This document shows, in pieces, positions 51,834 through 62,115 of a stretch of 64,000 nucleotides of DNA. The notes beneath the pieces are model-generated. The model saw nothing but the letters and a program-made list of their open reading frames with translations. It was not told the origin of the DNA and searched no databases. Source of the stretch: Acinetobacter sp. WCHA45 (GTDB taxonomy: Bacteria > Pseudomonadota > Gammaproteobacteria > Pseudomonadales > Moraxellaceae); NCBI RefSeq assembly GCF_002165255.2, contig NZ_CP028561.1:558001-622000 (forward strand), given 5' to 3'. How positions within the stretch are numbered: position 1 is the stretch's first letter; each line of letters starts with the position of its first letter. Made by a program: the position numbers and the translations under genes.

Positions 51834-54668
51834 TTACTGACAAGCTTCACAATCTGGATTGTCGATTGAACAAGCCATTGGTACAGGTGCTGCTGTAGTG
51901 AAACCATCTTCTTCAACTTGAGCTTCTGGTTTCTTCTCTTCAACCGCTTGAGCTGCAACGACAGGAGCCTCAACTGATGCTGGTTTAACTGCGTTCAATG
52001 CACCCGTATTGATTGTTGATTTCTCAGCAGAAGTCGCACCCAAAGCACGGAGGTAATAAGTCGTCTTAAGACCACGTAACCATGCCATCTTATACGTGAT
52101 GTCCAGTTTCTTACCATTCGCGCCAGCGATGTAAAGGTTCAATGACTGTGCTTGATCGATCCACTTTTGACGACGAGATGCAGCATCTACGATCCAACGT
52201 GTATCCACTTCAAACGCAGTTGCGAAGATTGCTTTTAATTCTTCAGGAATACGTGCAATCTTTTGTACTGAACCTTCGAAGTGTTTCAGGTCATTCACCA
52301 TCACAGTGTCCCACAGACCACGTTCTTTTAATGCACGAACAAGGTAAGGGTTGATTACAGTGAATTCACCAGAGAGGTTAGATTTCACATACAAGTTCTG
52401 GAATGTTGGCTCAATTGATTGAGACACGCCACAAATGTTAGAGATCGTTGCAGTCGGTGCAATCGCCATCACATTCGAGTTACGCATACCGTCTTTTTGA
52501 ACTTTGGCACGTAAGCTATCCCAATCTAAACGTTGTGTACGATCAACTTCGAACATACGCTCTGGACGAGATTTCGCAACAATTTCTAAAGAGTCGATTG
52601 GCAAGATACCTTGATCCCACAATGAACCTTTAAATGTTTCGTAAGTACCACGCTCAACCGCCAAGTTACTCGACGTTTCGATTGCGTAATAGCTGATTAC
52701 TTCCATTGATTCATCAGCAAAATCGACTGCTGCATCTGAACCATAAGCAATGCCCATTTCATAAAGTGCATCTTGGAAGCCCATGATACCCATACCCACA
52801 GGGCGGTGTTTCAGGTTCGAGTTCTTCGCTTGTGGTACTGCGTAATAGTTGATGTCGATGACGTTATCGAGCATACGTACTGCAGTTTTAATGGTACGAG
52901 CAAGTTTCTCACGGTCTAACACACCACCTTGAACGTGTTGCACAAGGTTGATTGAACCCAAGTTACACACCGCAATTTCATCTTGGTTAGTATTGAGGGT
53001 AATTTCAGTACATAAGTTAGATGAGTGCACTACGCCAACGTGTTGTTGTGGTGAACGTAAGTTACATACGTCTTTGAATGTGATCCACGGATGACCTGTT
53101 TCGAATAACATCGAAAGCATTTTGCGCCATAAGTCTTTTGCACGGACTTTCTTATGCAGCATGTTTTCTTGTTTTGCTACAGCTTCGTAGTGTGCATAAC
53201 GCTCAGCAAATTCAGCGCCTGTTAAGTCATGCAAGTCTGGTGTTTCAGAAGGTGTGAATAGTGTCCATTCAGCATCTTCAAATACACGTTGCATAAATAA
53301 ATCAGGAACCCAGTTTGCTGTGTTCATGTCATGTGTACGGCGACGATCATCACCTGTGTTTTTACGTAGCTCTAGGAATTCTTCAACATCCAAGTGCCAA
53401 GTTTCGAGGTATGCACAAACTGCACCTTTACGCTTACCACCTTGGTTTACCGCAACAGCCGTATCGTTGGCAACTTTCAGGAATGGAACAACACCTTGAG
53501 ACTTACCGTTTGTGCCTTTGATATACGAGTTCAAAGCACGCACAGGTGTCCAGTCATTACCTAAACCACCCGCCCATTTAGAAAGCATTGCGTTGTCACG
53601 CATTGCACCATAAATGTCATATAGGTCATCACCAATTGTTGTTAAATAACAGCTTGATAGTTGTGGGCGTAATGTACCTGAGTTAAATAGCGTTGGCGTA
53701 GATGCCATGTAATCGAAGCTAGATAATAAGTTATAGAACTCGATTGCACGCTCTTCTTTATTTTCTTCATTGAGTGCGAGACCCATTGAAACACGCATAA
53801 AGAATAATTGCGGTAATTCAAAACGTACGCCATTTGAATGAATGAAGTAACGATCAAATAAAGTTTGTAGGCCTAGATAGGTAAATTGATTTGAGCGTTC
53901 TGGTTGGATCGCTGCTGCCAATTTTGCAAGATCGAAGTTAAGAAGATCAGCAGAAAGAAGATCAAGCTCGATCCCTTTCTTCAAGAAAGTTTCTAAAGCA
54001 TCATTTTCCAATGTGTCTGTAGATAGACCTAAGAACTCTAAACCTGTGCTCACTAGCTCATTACGTAATAAGCGTGCAGTTACATACGTATAGTTTGGCT
54101 CTTGCTCGATACGAGTACGTGTTGCCATCATCATAGTCGTTGCGATGTCGCTTTCTTTTACACCGTTGTATAAGTTTTTAACGGTCTCATCGACGATCGC
54201 TTGAACATCAATCCCTTCCAAACCTTCACTTGCTGTTTCGATTGTCGCTGTAAGTGCACCGAGGTCTAATGGTTGGAGCTGTCCATGAGCATCAGTGATT
54301 TGAAGGGTAGGATGATGGTTCGCACCTGCTTGCTGACGAGCAGTGGCACGTTGTTCACGATAAATAACGTAGGCACGTGCAACTTTTTGCTCGCCTGTAC
54401 GCATCAGTGCTAATTCAACTTGGTCTTGAATTTCTTCGATATGAATCGTACCGCCAGAAGGTAAACGACGATTAAACGTATTGAGTACCATCTCTGTTAA
54501 TTGAGTGATACGGTCATGGATGCGACTAGAGTCAGCACCTTGTTGACCTTCAACAGCTAAAAAGGCTTTCCCGATCGCAACAGAAATCTTCTCGGCATTA
54601 AAAGACGCGATTTCACCAGTGCGCTTAATTACCTGAATTTGACCAGGAGTAGAAGTGATGATGCTCAT
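51834..54668 (-). CDS. nrdA: Class Ia ribonucleotide reductase, alpha subunit NrdA
   Basis: 944 residues, longer than E. coli NrdA (761) because of N-terminal allosteric domains: an ATP-cone at about 11-105 (VIKRTGEIASFNAEKISVAI) and a second cone-like region at about 125-220, as in Pseudomonas NrdA. Catalytic-core motifs include SSCYLTTIGDDLYDIYG, CNLGSINL and YLRALGATSAEKST. The C-terminal tail ends CSIDNPDCEACQ, the cysteines that reload the active-site disulfide. Regulatory sites lie upstream (see NrdR boxes). Confidence 0.96.
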   Translation of the reverse strand: MSIITSTPGQIQVIKRTGEIASFNAEKISVAIGKAFLAVEGQQGADSSRIHDRITQLTEMVLNTFNRRLPSGGTIHIEEIQDQVELALMRTGEQKVARAYVIYREQRATARQQAGANHHPTLQITDAHGQLQPLDLGALTATIETASEGLEGIDVQAIVDETVKNLYNGVKESDIATTMMMATRTRIEQEPNYTYVTARLLRNELVSTGLEFLGLSTDTLENDALETFLKKGIELDLLSADLLNFDLAKLAAAIQPERSNQFTYLGLQTLFDRYFIHSNGVRFELPQLFFMRVSMGLALNEENKEERAIEFYNLLSSFDYMASTPTLFNSGTLRPQLSSCYLTTIGDDLYDIYGAMRDNAMLSKWAGGLGNDWTPVRALNSYIKGTNGKSQGVVPFLKVANDTAVAVNQGGKRKGAVCAYLETWHLDVEEFLELRKNTGDDRRRTHDMNTANWVPDLFMQRVFEDAEWTLFTPSETPDLHDLTGAEFAERYAHYEAVAKQENMLHKKVRAKDLWRKMLSMLFETGHPWITFKDVCNLRSPQQHVGVVHSSNLCTEITLNTNQDEIAVCNLGSINLVQHVQGGVLDREKLARTIKTAVRMLDNVIDINYYAVPQAKNSNLKHRPVGMGIMGFQDALYEMGIAYGSDAAVDFADESMEVISYYAIETSSNLAVERGTYETFKGSLWDQGILPIDSLEIVAKSRPERMFEVDRTQRLDWDSLRAKVQKDGMRNSNVMAIAPTATISNICGVSQSIEPTFQNLYVKSNLSGEFTVINPYLVRALKERGLWDTVMVNDLKHFEGSVQKIARIPEELKAIFATAFEVDTRWIVDAASRRQKWIDQAQSLNLYIAGANGKKLDITYKMAWLRGLKTTYYLRALGATSAEKSTINTGALNAVKPASVEAPVVAAQAVEEKKPEAQVEEDGFTTAAPVPMACSIDNPDCEACQ

Positions 54669-54754
54669 GTCAGCATAGCTCCATTATCATCTATTTTTAT
54701 GTTCATAGACCGTTTGAATCGAGCAAAATGTATGCCACGATGTTTGAGGGATAA

Positions 54755-54802
54755 ACACAATACTTAGTGGTTAAAGTTTATTTTCAACACAAGATACGGG
54801 AT
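54755..54802 (-). promoter_or_regulatory. Two NrdR-box-like sites upstream of nrdA
   Basis: ACACAATACTTAGTGG (54755-54770) and ACACAAGATACGGGAT (54787-54802) both resemble the NrdR consensus acaCwAtATaTwGwgt. Their starts are 32 bp apart, about three helical turns, the spacing seen at NrdR-controlled nrd promoters. They lie 87-134 bp upstream of nrdA, so nrd repression by NrdR is expected. Confidence 0.6.
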
Positions 54803-54916
54803 TTTTTACAGCAGATCAATCCTTGACATTTTGGTAATTTTTTTTTCATGTCTTAACTGCTGAATTCACAGGCACATAGCATAACAAAGCCATTAAAAAA
54901 GGCTTATAGATAATTC

Positions 54917-54925
54917 TGTGGATAA
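54917..54925 (-). promoter_or_regulatory. DnaA box upstream of nrdA
   Basis: Perfect TTATCCACA (read on the minus strand), about 250 bp upstream of nrdA. DnaA boxes at nrd promoters are known in E. coli. A single 9-mer can occur by chance. Confidence 0.45.
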
Positions 54926-55116
54926 GTCAAAAAACAAACACTTAAATTATTTTGGGTGAAGAAAGAAACAGATTGTTTAACATTGGCACAAAATCTATAC
55001 TAAAAATTCATTCTGTCGGAAAAAGCAGATGGAATTAAAAAATATATTAAAATTCATAATTTTAATAAAAATATAACAAAAGTGCTTAACCGTGTATCAG
55101 TTTGGTGAACGCCTAC

Positions 55117-55144
55117 TTGTTTACAATGTAAACGTGTGTATATT
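55117..55144 (+). promoter_or_regulatory. Possible bfmR promoter with inverted repeat
   Basis: TTGTTT (55117-55122), 16-bp spacer, TATATT (55139-55144). A 6-bp inverted repeat GTTTAC-AAT-GTAAAC (55119-55133) overlaps the -35 and spacer, a plausible autoregulatory site. It lies 70 bp upstream of the bfmR ATG. The rest of 54803-55213 shows no gene. Confidence 0.4.
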
Positions 55145-55213
55145 GCAAAACATAAACCAATGTATCTGTCAGATTTTTATAGATAGATTCACTCTAATTG
55201 TAGGGGTATACAA

Positions 55214-55930
55214 ATGAGCCAAGAAGAAAAGTTACCAAAAATTTTGATCGTTGAAGATGACGAACGTTTAGCTCGCTTAACACAAGAGTATTTGATTCGT
55301 AACGGTCTAGAAGTTGGGGTCGAAACAGATGGTAATCGTGCGATTCGCCGTATTATCAGTGAGCAACCAGATTTAGTTGTCTTGGATGTGATGTTACCAG
55401 GTGCAGATGGTTTAACCGTTTGTCGAGAAGTTCGTCCACATTACCATCAACCGATCTTGATGTTAACCGCACGTACAGAAGATATGGATCAGGTACTTGG
55501 TTTAGAAATGGGTGCAGATGACTATGTTGCTAAACCCGTTCAACCACGTGTTTTATTAGCTCGTATTCGTGCTTTATTACGTCGTACTGATAAAACAGTT
55601 GAAGACGAAGTTGCTCAACGTATCGAGTTCGATGATCTCGTGATTGATAACGGTGGCCGTTCAGTGACTTTAAACGGTGAGCTGGTTGATTTTACGAGCG
55701 CTGAATATGACTTATTGTGGTTGCTAGCTTCAAACGCAGGACGCATCTTATCTCGTGAAGATATTTTTGAGCGTCTCCGTGGTATTGAATACGATGGTCA
55801 AGACCGTTCGATCGATGTGCGTATTTCACGTATTCGTCCAAAAATTGGTGATGATCCAGAAAATCCAAAACGTATCAAAACTGTGCGTAGCAAAGGTTAT
55901 TTATTCGTTAAAGAAACTAACGGGATATAA
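55214..55930 (+). CDS. bfmR: Response regulator BfmR (OmpR/PhoB family)
   Basis: 238 residues. Receiver domain with phospho-acceptor Asp58 (LVVLDVMLPGADG), acidic pair at the start (VEDDERL) and Lys in DDYVAKPVQP. C-terminal winged helix with the transactivation loop (LSREDIFERLRG) and the YLFVKE end. Sequence matches Acinetobacter BfmR, controller of capsule, biofilm, envelope stress and survival. A stabilised leader (55145-55213) precedes the ribosome site AGGGG. bfmS follows after 40 bp. Confidence 0.93.
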   Translation: MSQEEKLPKILIVEDDERLARLTQEYLIRNGLEVGVETDGNRAIRRIISEQPDLVVLDVMLPGADGLTVCREVRPHYHQPILMLTARTEDMDQVLGLEMGADDYVAKPVQPRVLLARIRALLRRTDKTVEDEVAQRIEFDDLVIDNGGRSVTLNGELVDFTSAEYDLLWLLASNAGRILSREDIFERLRGIEYDGQDRSIDVRISRIRPKIGDDPENPKRIKTVRSKGYLFVKETNGI

Positions 55931-55970
55931 TTTGCATCTTGCTTTAAATTAGCTTGGATTTATTTCCCTT

Positions 55971-57611
55971 ATGGTAAGTCGAGTACTAAAAAACAGCATT
56001 TTCTTGCGAATTTATGCTGGATTAGTGGTTTTAGTTGTTGTTGTTGCCGCATTTTGTTATTTGCTGGTACAAGTCATCAACTATCAACGCGCGCAAGAAT
56101 ATCGTGAATATCTGACGGATGGTATTTCATATGTCATCAGTGAGGGGGTATCTCGACAGCCTCAAAAACAACAAAAGCTAGATTGGATTTCTGATGCTTC
56201 CGATTTATTAGAACTTCCAATCTACTATGTTGATGCAGCACGTGTAGAGCTTTCTCGTACTGAGAAAAAGCGGATTGCTGAGCAGAAATCGGTGGTTCGT
56301 TATGATGCCAATAATGGTGTGGGTTATATCATTATTGGTCTGAAAGATGATGCGAAACATTATCTTTATATCAAAGTGGATAAGCTCGGCGAGCGCCAAA
56401 TGAAGGCATTGCCAATTTTTGTACTGGATTATTTGATTTTTTATCCGGGGCAAGAGCGTGAATATTTAGAAAGAATTAAAAAACATTTTTACTATCCGAT
56501 TACGATTGCCAATATTAAAGATATTAATCTAGATTCAGAGCAAATCGGTCGTTTACGTCAAGACCAAAGTATTCTGTTATATAAGGATAGTGCAACTGTA
56601 CGTGGTACAACGATTTCAATTGTTTCTCCAATGCCAAATCATCCTGCACAAGTTCTTATCTTAGGTCCAGTTCCAATGTTTAATTGGATGCCTTTTCAGC
56701 TTTCAGCAGGTATTACCTTATTTAGCTTATTCTTATTAAGTCTAGGTGTTTACGGTTTAATTCTACCGCTTGAGCGGAAAATTCGTCAGGTTCGTCATGC
56801 CCTGAATAAAATGAAATCGGGTGACCTGTCATTACGTGTTCCGATTGAAGGCACAGATGAAATGGCAAATTTGGCATCAAGTTATAACAATATGTCAGAC
56901 CATATCCAGCGCCTGATTGAGGCGCAACGGGAATTAATGCGCGCAGTGTCGCATGAACTCAGAACGCCTGTGGCGCGTATCCGCTTTGGTATGGAGATGC
57001 TGGCAGAAGAGGATGACTATAGTTACCGTATTCAGCAGGTGGAGATGATTGATAAGGATATTGAGGCACTCAATACCCTGATTGATGAGATCATGACCTA
57101 TGCGAAACTGGAGCAGGGTACACCATCTTTGGACTTTGAGGACCTTGTGCTGGTCGAAGTACTCGATCAGGTTGCAATGGAAACTGAAGCACTGAAGACT
57201 CAAAAAGAAATTGAGTTAATTGCACCGCCGTTGTCATTATCTGTAGATGCTGAACGTCGCTATTTGCATCGTGTGGTACAAAACTTGGTTGGAAATGCCG
57301 TTCGTTATTGCGATCATAAAGTTCGAATTAGTGGTGGTGTTCGTGCTGATGGTAAGGCATATGTCTGTGTAGAGGACGATGGACCAGGCATTCCAGAGCA
57401 AGAGCGCGCACGTATTTTTGAAGCCTTTTCTCGTTTGGATGATAGTCGTACACGCGCATCAGGTGGGTATGGTTTGGGTTTATCAATCGTGAGTCGTATC
57501 GCGTATTGGTTCGGTGGAGATATTATGGTAGACCAAAGCCCTAACTTAGGTGGCGCACGTTTTACCATGACATGGCCAGCGAAGCGTTATAAACAGAACA
57601 TAAAAAAATAG
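55971..57611 (+). CDS. bfmS: Sensor histidine kinase BfmS
   Basis: 546 residues. Two membrane segments (about 12-36 and 243-266) flank a periplasmic sensor domain; a HAMP domain (about 267-318) leads to the HisKA domain with phospho-His328 (AVSHELRTPVARI) and an HATPase domain (NLVGNAVRYC, EDDGPGIPEQE, GGYGLGLSIV). Partner of BfmR; known to act mainly as a negative regulator of it in A. baumannii. Start at 55971 is the first ATG and fits the domain layout. Terminator at 57647. Confidence 0.93.
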   Translation: MVSRVLKNSIFLRIYAGLVVLVVVVAAFCYLLVQVINYQRAQEYREYLTDGISYVISEGVSRQPQKQQKLDWISDASDLLELPIYYVDAARVELSRTEKKRIAEQKSVVRYDANNGVGYIIIGLKDDAKHYLYIKVDKLGERQMKALPIFVLDYLIFYPGQEREYLERIKKHFYYPITIANIKDINLDSEQIGRLRQDQSILLYKDSATVRGTTISIVSPMPNHPAQVLILGPVPMFNWMPFQLSAGITLFSLFLLSLGVYGLILPLERKIRQVRHALNKMKSGDLSLRVPIEGTDEMANLASSYNNMSDHIQRLIEAQRELMRAVSHELRTPVARIRFGMEMLAEEDDYSYRIQQVEMIDKDIEALNTLIDEIMTYAKLEQGTPSLDFEDLVLVEVLDQVAMETEALKTQKEIELIAPPLSLSVDAERRYLHRVVQNLVGNAVRYCDHKVRISGGVRADGKAYVCVEDDGPGIPEQERARIFEAFSRLDDSRTRASGGYGLGLSIVSRIAYWFGGDIMVDQSPNLGGARFTMTWPAKRYKQNIKK

Positions 57612-57646
57612 TTTTAATTCATTTAAGCTTGTATGAAGAATATAAG

Positions 57647-57681
57647 AAAGCCAAAGCATCAAGCTTTGGCTTTAATTTTTT
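57647..57681. terminator. Bidirectional terminator after bfmS
   Basis: AAGCCAAAGC ATCAA GCTTTGGCTT with T tails on both sides, between convergent genes. Confidence 0.85.
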
Positions 57682-57699
57682 ATGAAGCATAAATATTGC

Positions 57700-58056
57700 T
57701 TATTCATGAATAGATGAATCAGGCTCGATTAATGGATGACCAGACCTTAAGCCATTCAGTGCATCTATATTAAAATCCAGAAGTAATGAATTATTTTTTA
57801 CGTCTATTTTATAACTTTTAATCAATGGTTGATCGCCATTTAATGTTTCAACTTTATAGCTATCAGCAATGTTTAGAATACTTTCAAGATTGGTTGTTGT
57901 TGCCGCAAAGTCTTCTCTAAAGACTTCATAGATATCTCTTAGGTCGAAAATTGCATTATCAGCATCAGGGTGTTTTCGAATATAACTTTCAATGTGCCGC
58001 ATCAGCAGCTGTGAAAAAAAGAAATAATCTGAGTCATGTGTATATTCTAAATGCAT
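57700..58056 (-). CDS. Hypothetical protein
   Basis: 118 residues from the Met at 58056, chosen because AAGGAG lies 6 bp before it; the frame is open 12 codons further upstream. No membrane segment or signal. Contains HDSDYFFFSQLLMRHIESYI and KHPDADNAIFDLRDIYEVFR, predicted mostly helical. I do not recognise the family. It is isolated between bfmS and a GGDEF relic. Confidence 0.7.
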   Translation of the reverse strand: MHLEYTHDSDYFFFSQLLMRHIESYIRKHPDADNAIFDLRDIYEVFREDFAATTTNLESILNIADSYKVETLNGDQPLIKSYKIDVKNNSLLLDFNIDALNGLRSGHPLIEPDSSIHE

Positions 58057-58148
58057 ATTTTTCTCCTTGTTTGCTTCTTTTAGAATACTCATCTATTGCG
58101 TCGGCTGTGTATAAAGATAATTAAAGTATTTTGCTGAATTGCAACATA

Positions 58149-58547
58149 TTATGTCGAAATGACCACCCAATTTCGGCCCTGTCTTTTTGCCTGATAAAGT
58201 GCATCATCCGCTTGATTGAATAAATGCTTCATCGCTTGATGGTTCTTAGGCATGCAAATACACAGGCCAATGCTGAGCTGGATGAAAAATGCCGTTGTTG
58301 ATCAATTGAAATAGCGGTTTGGCTCTTGTGTTGGCGAATCTGTTCAGCACAGGCGTAGGCAGCCTTAAGGCTGGTGTCTGCCATAAAAATGGTGAACTCC
58401 TCGCCACCCAAACGTCCGAGCAGGTTATTCGGTCTAAGCTGTACCTGAATGGTTTGGGGTTTAAACGCTTTAAGTCGTTGCCTGAACGCCGCAAAGGCGA
58501 GTACGCTTAGCCAACAATCGCACCGATAAAGCTGGTGGGGCGTCATG
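58149..58547 (-). pseudogene. Diguanylate cyclase (GGDEF) pseudogene fragment
   Basis: Remnant of a GGDEF domain. The middle frame carries NNLLGRLGGEEFTIFMADTS (the active GG-E-E-F site), and after a frameshift near 58300 another frame continues IGLCICMPKNHQAMKHL and NQADDALYQAKRQGRNWVVI to a stop at 58149. The N-terminal half of the domain and any sensor are missing. It is a truncated, shifted gene and cannot make c-di-GMP. The following 58548-58994 holds no gene; the nuo promoter must lie there. Confidence 0.8.
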
Positions 58548-58994
58548 TTTGTGGAGGACGCTTCAGTAACTCTAGCAAAACCGAGTTGGCAGGTTTAAAT
58601 GAAGCCAGAAAAGTTAAGTGTGGTGTGGCACTATTATATAAAATTTGTTTAAATTTTCACCATAAATTCGTATCAATGCAATGATTTAGTTCATGCCGCC
58701 ATGTTTTTTGGCATACGGAATGGAATTCAAATGTTTTTAGAGTACAGATAAAGAAAAAAATGATTGATATGTAATACTTGATTTGATAATTCGATTTTTA
58801 AGGGTGAATTGGCAGTGATCTGGTAGAGAACCGTAAATTTATGGACAAAATCATCCGAAAGACTAAAGCGCATCAACTAGCATGCGAAATTAGAAATCAG
58901 GTACAATTGGCGGGATTAATTTTGTGTTTGGTGTATTTGAAGGCCAATACATACATTCTTTGTTAAAAATAGGCCTGCCAGGAGTTATCCCCGC

Positions 58995-59546
58995 ATGAGT
59001 GCCATTACTCCATACGATTGGGCGATTATCGCTTTCGTGATCGGCGTTACATTTCTTTGCGTTTTTATGCTGACAGTCCCTTTACTCCTTGGGGGTAAAG
59101 CATGGGGGCGTGCCAAGCAAGAGCAGTTTGAATCAGGCGTAGTAGGTGCGGGCGGTGCTCGTATTCGCTTGTCAGCCAAATTCTATCTCGTTGCCATTTT
59201 CTTTGTTGTTTTTGATCTTGAGGCTCTCTATCTCTACGCGTGGTCTACATCTGTGCGTGAAGTAGGGTGGTTTGGATTTACCACGGTTGTGATTTTTGTG
59301 GTTGATCTCTTGATTGCCTTGATTTATGCCATTTCTGTTGGTGCGTTGAACTGGGCGCCAGTAGATCGTCGTAAATCTGCAGGTGTAGCAATGAAAATTG
59401 GTTCGCCAAATATGAATATTGCTGAGATCACTCGATTCAATAACATTGAAGAATTGGTTGTCGATCCTACAGGTCATATTCCAGCACAGTCTTCTGGTCG
59501 TGTTAAATCTAAAACACCGACTACATCATCATTTAAACAGGAGTAA
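58995..59546 (+). CDS. nuoA: NADH-quinone oxidoreductase subunit A
   Basis: 183 residues. Membrane subunit of complex I with three helices (WAIIAFVIGVTFLCVFML, FYLVAIFFVVFDLEALYLY, FTTVVIFVVDLLIALIYA). The conserved FESG motif (QFESGVVG) and FDLEALYLY are present. It carries a longer soluble C-terminus (about 60 residues) than E. coli NuoA. First gene of the nuo operon; nuoB starts 6 bp downstream. Confidence 0.95.
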   Translation: MSAITPYDWAIIAFVIGVTFLCVFMLTVPLLLGGKAWGRAKQEQFESGVVGAGGARIRLSAKFYLVAIFFVVFDLEALYLYAWSTSVREVGWFGFTTVVIFVVDLLIALIYAISVGALNWAPVDRRKSAGVAMKIGSPNMNIAEITRFNNIEELVVDPTGHIPAQSSGRVKSKTPTTSSFKQE

Positions 59547-59552
59547 GTCGGG

Positions 59553-60230
59553 ATGAAATATACTTTAACCCGTGCGAATCCAGATGCCGATCAATATCCA
59601 TTACAAGATCGTCAAATCGTAACTGATCCTCTTGAGGAAGAAGTGAATAAAAGTGTGATGATGACACGTCTTGAAGATGTGTTGCATACCGCAGTGAACT
59701 GGGGGCGTAAAAACTCTTTATGGCCTTTTAACTTCGGTACATCATGCTGCTACGTTGAATATGCAACTACATTAACTGGCGTTCATGATTTATCACGTTT
59801 TGGTGCAGAGGTTATTCGTGCTTCACCTCGTCAAGCGGATTTGATGATTGTTGCAGGAACTTGCTTTGTCAAAATGGCACCTGTAATTCAACGTTTGTAT
59901 GAACAAATGTTGGAGCCAAAATGGGTGATTTCAATGGGTGCTTGTGCAAACTCTGGTGGTATGTACGACATCTATTCTGTGGTGCAAGGTGTAGACAAGA
60001 TTATTCCTGTTGATGTGTACATCCCAGGCTGTCCACCGCGTCCAGAAGCATTAATCCAAGCATTGATGTTACTTCAAGACCAAATTCAACTAGAGCGCCG
60101 TCCACTTTCAGCGGTGATTGGTGATGATCTTCAGCCTGTTTATAAGCCAAAGATGATGCCAGAACGCGATCGTAAAAATGCTGATCGTATTGCGGTAAAA
60201 AACTTACGCTCTATGGATGAAATTAAATAA
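59553..60230 (+). CDS. nuoB: NADH-quinone oxidoreductase subunit B
   Basis: 225 residues. Carries cluster N2, the terminal [4Fe-4S] next to the quinone site: adjacent Cys-Cys in [10 protein letters not shown], then [10 protein letters not shown] and [13 protein letters not shown] supply ligands. Length and motifs are standard. A longer gap (85 bp) precedes nuoCD. Confidence 0.96.
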   Translation: MKYTLTRANPDADQYPLQDRQIVTDPLEEEVNKSVMMTRLEDVLHTAVNWGRKNSLWPFNFGTSCCYVEYATTLTGVHDLSRFGAEVIRASPRQADLMIVAGTCFVKMAPVIQRLYEQMLEPKWVISMGACANSGGMYDIYSVVQGVDKIIPVDVYIPGCPPRPEALIQALMLLQDQIQLERRPLSAVIGDDLQPVYKPKMMPERDRKNADRIAVKNLRSMDEIK

Positions 60231-60315
60231 TTTAAACGATGAATTGTGACATGTCTGAAGAGATATGGTCATCGTGGAAATTGACAGAATTTGTATTAAA
60301 TAGGAAGCCAAGCCA

Positions 60316-62103
60316 ATGGCTGAAACTGACATTGCTATGCCAGAATCGACTCAGGTTGATTCACGCCCAGCATTTGCAATTGTAGAAGAGCTCAAAACCA
60401 AATTTGGTGAGAACTTCTACGTGCAGGCGACTTGTGAAGAGTTTCCAACTGTCTGGGTTGAGCGCGCACGCGTGCAAGAAGTCCTCATGTTCCTCCGTAA
60501 AGTGGAACGTCCTTATGTGATGCTGTTTGACTTGTCTGCGGTTGATGAGCGTTTACGTGTTCACCGTGATGGGTTGCCTCCATCTGACTTCACAGTGTTC
60601 TATCATCTATTATCGCTTGAGCGTAATAGTGATATCCGTATCAAAGTTGCGTTGAATGAAAATGATTTAAACATTCCAACGGCAACCAATATTTGGCCAA
60701 ATGCCAACTGGTACGAACGTGAAGCTTACGATATGTTCGGGATCAATTTCGAAGGGCATCCAATGCTCCGTCGTATCTTGTTGCCGACTTATTGGGAAGG
60801 TCATCCATTACGTAAAGAATATTCTGCGCGTGCGACAGAATATACGCCGTATATGCAAGACCAAGCGAAACAGGATTTTGAACAAGAACACCTACGCTTT
60901 GTGCCTGAAGACTGGGGTCTAAAACGCGGCAATGCTGATGAAGACTTCATGTTCTTGAACTTAGGTCCTAACCATCCATCTGCACACGGTGCGTTCCGTG
61001 TCGTATTGCAGTTGGACGGTGAAGAAGTGAAAGACTGCGTACCTGATATTGGTTATCACCACCGTGGTGTGGAAAAGATGGCTGAACGTCAGACATGGCA
61101 TTCATTTATTCCTTATACTGATCGTGTTGACTACTTGGGCGGTTGTGCGCAAAACATGCCTTATGTGATGGCAGTTGAGCAGCTTGCTGGTATTAAAGTA
61201 CCCGAGCGTGCGCAAGTCATTCGTGTGATGTTAAACGAATTATTCCGTATCAATAACCACTTATTATTCTGCGGTACAGCGATTCAGGATGCGGGTGGTA
61301 TGACCCCTGTATTCTATATGTTCGCAGACCGTCAAAAAGTCTATGACATCGTTGAAGCGATCACGGGTTACCGTATGCATCCAGCATGGTTCCGTATTGG
61401 TGGTACGGCGCATGACCTTCCAAACAACTGGCAAAAACTTGTTAAAGAATTGCTAGAGTGGATGCCAAAACGTTTGAACGAGTACTACACTGCGGCACTT
61501 AAAAACTCAGTATTTATTGGTCGTACCCGCAATGTTGCGCAATACGACGCTAAATCTGCGTTGGCTTGGGGTGTAACGGGTACTGGTTTACGTGCAACGG
61601 GTATTGACTTTGACGTTCGTAAATATCGTCCATACAGTGGTTATGAAAACTTCGACTTTGATATTCCAGTGGAATATGAAGGCGATGCATATGCACGTGT
61701 CTTGGTTCACTTCCGTGAAATTACTGAGTCGTTGAAAATTATTCAACAGTGCTTGGATAACATGCCATCTGGTCCTTATAAAGCGGATCATCCACTGGCT
61801 GTTCCACCACCAAAAGATAAGACATTACAAGATATTGAAACCTTGATTACGCACTTCTTGAGCGTATCTTGGGGTCCTGTCATGCCTGCAGGTGAGTCAT
61901 CATTTATGACTGAAGTGGTGAAAGGTGCGAGCACTTATTATTTGACTTCAGACAAGTCAACCATGAGTTACCGTACTCGTATTCGTACACCGACTTTCAC
62001 GCATTTACAGCAAATGCCTTCTGTGATTAATGGCAGTTTGGTTTCTGACTTGATCATTTATTTGGCGACCATTGACGTGGTTATGGCTGACGTGGATCGC
62101 TAG
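60316..62103 (+). CDS. nuoCD: Fused NADH-quinone oxidoreductase subunits C/D
   Basis: 595 residues, the C-D fusion typical of E. coli, Pseudomonas and Acinetobacter. The C part is about 1-185 ([18 protein letters not shown]), and the D part is about 205-595, homologous to hydrogenase large subunits ([32 protein letters not shown]). Together they form the quinone-binding peripheral arm. Ends cleanly 12 bp before nuoE. Confidence 0.96.
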   Translation: MAETDIAMPESTQVDSRPAFAIVEELKTKFGENFYVQATCEEFPTVWVERARVQEVLMFLRKVERPYVMLFDLSAVDERLRVHRDGLPPSDFTVFYHLLSLERNSDIRIKVALNENDLNIPTATNIWPNANWYEREAYDMFGINFEGHPMLRRILLPTYWEGHPLRKEYSARATEYTPYMQDQAKQDFEQEHLRFVPEDWGLKRGNADEDFMFLNLGPNHPSAHGAFRVVLQLDGEEVKDCVPDIGYHHRGVEKMAERQTWHSFIPYTDRVDYLGGCAQNMPYVMAVEQLAGIKVPERAQVIRVMLNELFRINNHLLFCGTAIQDAGGMTPVFYMFADRQKVYDIVEAITGYRMHPAWFRIGGTAHDLPNNWQKLVKELLEWMPKRLNEYYTAALKNSVFIGRTRNVAQYDAKSALAWGVTGTGLRATGIDFDVRKYRPYSGYENFDFDIPVEYEGDAYARVLVHFREITESLKIIQQCLDNMPSGPYKADHPLAVPPPKDKTLQDIETLITHFLSVSWGPVMPAGESSFMTEVVKGASTYYLTSDKSTMSYRTRIRTPTFTHLQQMPSVINGSLVSDLIIYLATIDVVMADVDR

Positions 62104-62115
62104 GGGTAAACGATT

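Noticed and set aside
51834..54668. NrdA judged to be an unusual fusion because it is 944 residues long
   Set aside because: The extra length is explained by two N-terminal ATP-cone regions known in related class Ia reductases.
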